From Selenomonadales bacterium UBA7018 (GTDB lineage Bacteria > Bacillota > Negativicutes > Selenomonadales > Selenomonadaceae): a stretch of 64,000 nt of DNA. A model generated the notes under the pieces. It did no database searches. It was not told where the DNA came from and was given only the letters and a program-made list of their open reading frames with translations. Of the stretch, positions 60,369 to 64,000 are shown piece after piece. The stretch's first letter is position 1. The number at the start of each line of letters is the position of its first letter. The stretch spans positions 127,894 to 191,893 of the forward strand of contig DJWY01000025.1 in the NCBI GenBank assembly GCA_002448305.1. Direction: 5' to 3'. Position numbers and translations under genes: made by a program.

Positions 60369-60563
60369 ATGAAAATTTTACTTTGGGTGATGTGTTTTAT
60401 GGCAATTCCGTCGATATGTTCGGCGCATTCGGGCACATTGATAAACGCGGCGTCAAATTATTTGCCGTTGATAATGCCAATGGTGATAGGAGCGGTCGCG
60501 ACGTGCAGAAATTACATAAAAGCTAAGGTTGAAATGATTTTAGAGTGGTTCAGAAACAAATAA
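60369..60563 (+). CDS. 64-residue exported or membrane peptide
   Basis: MKILLWVMCFMAIPSICSAH is a signal peptide with a likely cut after SA at 18-19. The mature part SGTLINAASNYLPLIMPMVI-GAVATCRNY contains a second hydrophobic segment and a basic/amphipathic tail KAKVEMILEWFRNK. No family recognised. AAGGAGG precedes the ATG by 8 nt. A frameshifted duplicate lies immediately upstream, and a palindromic operator lies in the promoter, so expression is probably tightly controlled. Confidence 0.65.
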   Translation: MKILLWVMCFMAIPSICSAHSGTLINAASNYLPLIMPMVIGAVATCRNYIKAKVEMILEWFRNK

Positions 60564-60574
60564 GTATAAAAAAG

Positions 60575-60603
60575 CCCTTCGGAAACGTTTCGAGGGGTTT
60601 TTT
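60575..60603 (+). terminator. Terminator after the intact exported-peptide gene
   Basis: CCCTTCGGAAAC pairs with GTTTCGAGGGG, followed by TTTTTTC. Confidence 0.8.
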
Positions 60604-60636
60604 CATTGCCAAAACAAAAATTTTCTTCTAAAGTGT

Positions 60637-60665
60637 GTAACGAAATCGATTTTTCAACGTATAAG
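60637..60665 (+). promoter_or_regulatory. Promoter shared by the double-glycine peptide genes, copy 2
   Basis: GTAACG, 17-nt spacer, TATAAG (60660-60665); 29 of 30 bases match the block at 59437-59466 and the distance to the ATG is again 30 nt. Confidence 0.6.
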
Positions 60666-60695
60666 TAGCAGAAAACAAAAAGGAGACGGATAAAA

Positions 60696-61034
60696 ATGGC
60701 AAACGAAATTCTTAAGGACGAAATTTTGACGGAAGAGCAACTCGACAACGTGGCAGGCGGCACTTTCGCGGAAAGTTATAGCGACGCTCAACAATTTGAG
60801 AAACTTGGCGTGAAAATTTTCAAAAATGATTTGGTAGGCGTGCCGCTTCTCGACCATGAAGGCTTTGTAAACTTGCGCAATGCGTTTGATAAATACGGCG
60901 TCACAATCAAAGACGACGGGAGCATTTTTGGCGACATGGTTGGCACTTCCAAAGCGAATGAATATTATATCGACGGCAAGCAAGTCAGCCGCGAAGACGC
61001 TTGGAAGCATATCAACGCGCAATTCACTAAGTAA
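60696..61034 (+). CDS. Double-glycine leader peptide precursor 2
   Basis: 112 residues. MANEILKDEILTEEQLDNVA then GG is a double-glycine leader nearly the same as in precursor 1. The mature part is diverged (TFAESYSDAQQFEKLGVKIF) but keeps the C-terminal pattern YIDGKQVSREDAWKHINAQF. No Cys in the whole protein, which argues against a thioether-type modified peptide. AAGGAGACGG precedes the ATG. Confidence 0.7.
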   Translation: MANEILKDEILTEEQLDNVAGGTFAESYSDAQQFEKLGVKIFKNDLVGVPLLDHEGFVNLRNAFDKYGVTIKDDGSIFGDMVGTSKANEYYIDGKQVSREDAWKHINAQFTK

Positions 61035-61055
61035 ATATTCCTCCATATAAATTTT

Positions 61056-61088
61056 ATCGCTCGAAAAAAATTCGGGCGATTTTTTTTT
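61056..61088 (+). terminator. Terminator after peptide precursor 2
   Basis: ATCGCTCG (61056-61063) and CGGGCGAT (61073-61080) with one G-U pair, followed by eight T. Confidence 0.85.
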
Positions 61089-61153
61089 GCAAAAACCTTT
61101 GTCAAAACTGAAATAAACATGTATAATCAGAGCAAAAAAGGAGGCAAGGCAAA

Positions 61154-61348
61154 TTGCTAGAGATTTTGAAGAAAGCATTTGACAAATTCGACGCATTGAT
61201 TATATTGGCGGCGGTATTCTTATTCCTGCACTTTGATTACGCTAATCTATCGTTAATCGACAAGATTTATATCGCGTCATTTGCATTTTGGACGGTGACG
61301 AAGGCAATTCGGGTTTATATACTCTACAAAAACGAGCGGAAAGGATGA
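61154..61348 (+). CDS. Small two-helix membrane protein
   Basis: 64 residues with two hydrophobic segments (ALIILAAVFLFLHFDY and IYIASFAFWTVTKAIRVYIL) and a basic tail. No family recognised. TTG start 9 nt after GGAGG. Four bases before the metallo-beta-lactamase lipoprotein gene, hence probably co-expressed. Confidence 0.6.
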   Translation: MLEILKKAFDKFDALIILAAVFLFLHFDYANLSLIDKIYIASFAFWTVTKAIRVYILYKNERKG

Positions 61349-61352
61349 TTCA

Positions 61353-62405
61353 ATGAAAAAAATCTTTTTAACGGTACTCATGTTGGCAAGTTTAGTTCTA
61401 AGCGGTTGCGGAGGAGCTAAGGAAGAGGCGAAACCGCAATCAGAATCCGAAATCGCGGAAGAAACGCAAGTTGAAGCCGCCGCGCCCGCGCAAAACGTCA
61501 AAGGCGACTTAAAAATTGCGATGCTAGACGTTGGACAGGGCGACGCAATCTTGATTCAGACGAAAAAGCAGACAATTCTTATTGATACGAGCGATACTGA
61601 CGAGCGCGACCTTTTAGTTAGCGAGTTGGAGAAATTTTCCGTCACGAAGATAGATAAATTGATACTGACGCACCCGCACGCCGACCATATCGGCAGCGCG
61701 AAGGCTTTAATCAATCCGAGCGCGAAGGAAATCAAAGCAAATCCGTATTTGGAGAAAATTTCCGTCGCTGAAGTTTATGATAATGGAATTTCTTCGACTT
61801 CGCCGCTTTACAAAAGCTACACGAAAGCCGTTGACGCTAAAAACGTTCAGCATAAGGGCTTAAAGGCGGGTGATACGTTAGATTTTGGCGGCGGAGTCAA
61901 GTTTAATGTAGTTTATCCGACTTCTGAAGTTGTTGACGCGGTAAATGGCGGGCAAAAGTCCGATCCGAACAATGAAAGCGTCGTTGGCAGGCTAGTTTAC
62001 AAGAAATTTTCGATGATTTTCACTGGCGACGCCGAAAAGGAAGCCGAAAACGAAATTTTAGCGAATAATAAGGCTAAAAATTTAAAATGCGACGTGCTGA
62101 AGAGCGGTCATCACGGAAGTTATACCGCGTCGACGAAAAATTTTGTCGCGGCAGTCAATCCAAGCGTCGTTTTAATATCTTGCGGTCCGGAAGAAGAACG
62201 CCGCAATACTTATGGGCACCCGCATTTAGAGCCGCTTGAAAATTATTTGGCGCAGGGTATCGACAAGGAAAATATTTTGTGCACGCGCTTTAATGGCACA
62301 ATCACAATCACTAGCGACGGGCAAAAATTTTCCGTCACGTCTGAAAAAAAGGAGGATTGGTTAGACAAATGGATTGCAAAGAAAAAGAAGGACAAAAAGA
62401 AATAA
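61353..62405 (+). CDS. ComEC/Rec2-like metallo-beta-lactamase-fold lipoprotein
   Basis: 350 residues. MKKIFLTVLMLASLVLSGCG is a lipoprotein signal with lipobox LSGC, so the protein is anchored outside the inner membrane. After an acidic linker of about 30 residues the metallo-beta-lactamase domain has IAMLDVGQGDAILIQT, LILTHPHADHIGSAKAL (HxHxDH), IFTGDAE and LKSGHHGSYTAS, as in the C-terminal domain of ComEC and stand-alone relatives, which are suspected nucleases. The adjacent DUF3006 gene is the usual companion of this type. Confidence 0.87.
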   Translation: MKKIFLTVLMLASLVLSGCGGAKEEAKPQSESEIAEETQVEAAAPAQNVKGDLKIAMLDVGQGDAILIQTKKQTILIDTSDTDERDLLVSELEKFSVTKIDKLILTHPHADHIGSAKALINPSAKEIKANPYLEKISVAEVYDNGISSTSPLYKSYTKAVDAKNVQHKGLKAGDTLDFGGGVKFNVVYPTSEVVDAVNGGQKSDPNNESVVGRLVYKKFSMIFTGDAEKEAENEILANNKAKNLKCDVLKSGHHGSYTASTKNFVAAVNPSVVLISCGPEEERRNTYGHPHLEPLENYLAQGIDKENILCTRFNGTITITSDGQKFSVTSEKKEDWLDKWIAKKKKDKKK

Positions 62406-62578
62406 TCGCGTATCTTGACAGGATAGAGGAGCTTGAAGACGGCTCAGCAAAGGCAGTTTTTCTTTTCGAGGAGGAAGAGGACGAATTTAGCCAATTTGTT
62501 TTGCCTGCAAATTTTCTACCGGAAAACGCTAGCGAAGGCGAATACCTAACGATTAAAATATTTAGGAATGAGGAATGA
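62369..62578 (+). CDS. DUF3006 protein
   Basis: 69 residues, acidic, small beta-barrel-like: IIAYLDRIEELEDGSAKAVF, LPANFLPENASEGEYLTIKI. DUF3006 proteins nearly always accompany the ComEC-like metallo-beta-lactamase, as here. The start is uncertain: TTG at 62357 is one base after GGAGG, so ATG at 62369, 13 nt away, is preferred. The gene overlaps its upstream neighbour by 37 bases and the next gene by ATGA. Confidence 0.75.
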   Translation: MDCKEKEGQKEIIAYLDRIEELEDGSAKAVFLFEEEEDEFSQFVLPANFLPENASEGEYLTIKIFRNEE

Positions 62579-63633
62579 TTTTGCTAAAAAAATGTTTAAT
62601 GTGCTTCGCTGTGCTAATAATTATGGCGATAGCGGGCACGGCGTCGGCTAAATCGGCTGAACTCACCGGAGTAAATGCCTTTGAACTCGATAGCGAGACT
62701 ATTCGCATTGAAATTTCCTATGACGGCGGGAAACTTTACGCAAATGATGTCACAACGGATTTATCAAGCGGAATTTTGCGCGTTGAACTTGATAACGCTT
62801 TGCCCGGCAGAGTAAATCGCATTTCCGGCACGAAAATTCAATCCGGCGCGAAAGATTTCGTCGAAAAAATCATCGCGAACAAGATTAAAACTAATCGGAC
62901 AAGCGTACAAATTCATTTTAAGTCGTCGCTTGAAGGAAATGTAAATTTTTCGCTTGAACCTGCTAGCCGCGCAGATAAAAAAGACGCTTGCATTGTCCTT
63001 GACGTAAAAAAAGCTCCCGCGCAGAAAAACGAATTGATTTTGGGCGGCAGTAATAATATCAATAAAATTATCGTGCTTGATCCTGGTCACGGCGGCTCCG
63101 ACGCGGGCGCAATCGGTCCGACGGGCGTAACGGAAAAATCTGTTTCCTTAGCTGTTTCGCTTAAAGCGCAAAAACTTTTAACTGCAAGCGGTTACAACGT
63201 CATAATGACGCGCACGACTGACATTGACGTTGCCGCGCCGGGCGTATCAGACGCGACCGAACTTCAAGCGCGTGTCGATAAGGCTCCGCCCAATGCCGAC
63301 CTTTTTATCAGCGTCCATTGCAACGCCTTTTCAAACGGCTCCGCTAATGGCGTCGAAACTTATCACGCGCCGACCGCCGTCAAGGGCGAACGCCTCGCCA
63401 GACTTTTGAACGAAGAATTGCTTAGGCTCGGCGGGCTTAACAATCGTGGCGTCAAAGCGGCTAGATTTTATGTTATGACGCACTCAAAATGCCCCGCGTC
63501 ATTGATTGAGCTGGGTTTCATCACTAACCCTCGCGAAGAAAAATTATTGGCAAGTAATGACTATCAACAGAAACTTGCGCAGGCAATCAACAATGCCGTA
63601 AATCGCTACTTCAATCAAGGAGGAATTGATTAA
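62575..63633 (+). CDS. N-acetylmuramoyl-L-alanine amidase, Amidase_3 with AMIN domain
   Basis: 352 residues. A Sec signal (CFAVLIIMAIAGTASAKSAE), an AMIN-like beta-domain (about 30-150; FELDSETIRIEISYDGGKLY) that targets the septum or outer wall, and the catalytic domain: IIVLDPGHGGSDAGAIGPTG (first Zn His), the Glu in VTEKSVSLAVS, FISVHCNAFSNGSANGVETY (second His) and SLIELGFITNPREE (catalytic Glu). It cuts the amide link between glycan and stem peptide. The ATG overlaps the DUF3006 stop. Confidence 0.92.
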   Translation: MILLKKCLMCFAVLIIMAIAGTASAKSAELTGVNAFELDSETIRIEISYDGGKLYANDVTTDLSSGILRVELDNALPGRVNRISGTKIQSGAKDFVEKIIANKIKTNRTSVQIHFKSSLEGNVNFSLEPASRADKKDACIVLDVKKAPAQKNELILGGSNNINKIIVLDPGHGGSDAGAIGPTGVTEKSVSLAVSLKAQKLLTASGYNVIMTRTTDIDVAAPGVSDATELQARVDKAPPNADLFISVHCNAFSNGSANGVETYHAPTAVKGERLARLLNEELLRLGGLNNRGVKAARFYVMTHSKCPASLIELGFITNPREEKLLASNDYQQKLAQAINNAVNRYFNQGGID

Positions 63634-63634
63634 C

Positions 63635-64000
63635 GTGAAGAAAATTTTAATACCGGCAATGCTCGCGCTACTTCTGTTTACAGCGGGCTGCGATAAACCT
63701 CAAGAGCCTATCGAACAGCCGCCTGATAAGCCTGCGCAGTCAAAACCCGTCGTCAAGCCCGATACTAAACCCGAAACGCCTAAAACATCACCCGAAAACG
63801 AAAAGCCCGCTCAAAAATCCGACGACAAACAATCTACGGTTGATAAGCCGGCAAAAAAATCAATGAACGTCAAAGTTTATTACCCTGACGATTCGGGCAT
63901 GAAACTTGTTGAAGTGGAGCGCGAAATTGTCATTGACGATTCAACGAACAAATACATTGCTGCTGTCGAAACTCTGCTTGAAGACCCAGCCGAAAGTAAC
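63635..64000 (+). CDS. GerMN-domain lipoprotein, 3' end outside window
   Basis: 122 codons visible. MKKILIPAMLALLLFTAGCD is a lipoprotein signal with lipobox FTAGC; a Pro/Lys-rich linker of about 65 residues follows; at about 80 the GerMN/Gmad1-like domain begins (MNVKVYYPDDSGMKLVEVER, then KYIAAVETLLEDPAE). GerMN proteins act with AmiC-type amidases in envelope maintenance, also outside sporulators, which fits the amidase immediately before. GTG start behind AAGGAGG, one base after the amidase stop. Whether the domain is complete cannot be seen. Confidence 0.8.
   Translation, partial: MKKILIPAMLALLLFTAGCDKPQEPIEQPPDKPAQSKPVVKPDTKPETPKTSPENEKPAQKSDDKQSTVDKPAKKSMNVKVYYPDDSGMKLVEVEREIVIDDSTNKYIAAVETLLEDPAESN

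Larger units (their letters stand above)
60255..60579 (+). repeat. Tandem duplication, copy 2 (intact peptide gene)
   Basis: Counterpart of 59900-60224; see that entry. The terminator hairpin differs between the copies. Confidence 0.9.

Overview
The window reads as chromosomal DNA from a diderm Bacillota, most likely a member of the Negativicutes (inference). Gene order and gene types are those of Bacillota: infB-ylxR-nusA-rimP, hpf-rpsU, a fused cobA-hemD, a fused radical SAM/DUF2344 protein, floA with an NfeD-like partner. Yet there is also an LpxD-type acyltransferase and a HlyB/HlyD-type secretion set, which imply an outer membrane. Base composition is moderate. TTG and GTG starts behind strong Shine-Dalgarno sequences are common. 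I found no tRNA, rRNA, CRISPR array or insertion sequence.

Layout. 1-20.4 kb is mostly housekeeping on the minus strand: cca (cut by the window edge), tyrS, a compact candidate type I toxin-antitoxin locus (2.1-2.46 kb), rodA and the radical SAM fusion (plus strand), a cyclase, cbiE, def (plus strand), then an operon of HydF-like GTPase, secreted protein, metA, CorC-like protein and a small protein; then a PHP phosphatase, gyrA, cobA-hemD, a DUF815 ATPase bracketed by 26-nt inverted repeats, a Tat-type metallophosphoesterase and a YbgC thioesterase. rsmI-metG follow on the plus strand.

22.8-33.1 kb is the most unusual part. It is one tightly packed minus-strand gene set whose first accessory gene overlaps the 3' end of ispG: HerA/DUF87-like ATPase, two unknown proteins, a zinc-ribbon dynamin-like GTPase, an LpxD-like acyltransferase, a protein with eleven cysteines in its first 36 residues, a radical SAM/SPASM enzyme, a small coiled coil, and a coiled-coil protein made of twelve 25-residue repeats. 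No described system I know has this composition.

34.2-45.3 kb returns to core functions: bioY-bioB, two tandem small coiled-coil/membrane proteins, two tandem CstA transporters, the infB-nusA-rimP operon with its own promoter and leader, hpf and rpsU. 45.4-59.2 kb is an apparent eight-gene operon: two type I secretion ABC proteins with inactive C39-like domains around a HlyD-type adaptor, a RecD-like helicase with a C-terminal nuclease-like domain, two glycosyltransferases, an NfeD-like protein and FloA. 59.2-61.1 kb is a cassette array of small secreted-peptide genes: two double-glycine-leader peptides from near-identical promoters, flanking a recent tandem duplication in which one copy is frameshifted. 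The window ends with envelope genes: a ComEC-like metallo-beta-lactamase lipoprotein with its DUF3006 partner, an AmiC-type amidase, and a GerMN lipoprotein cut by the window edge.
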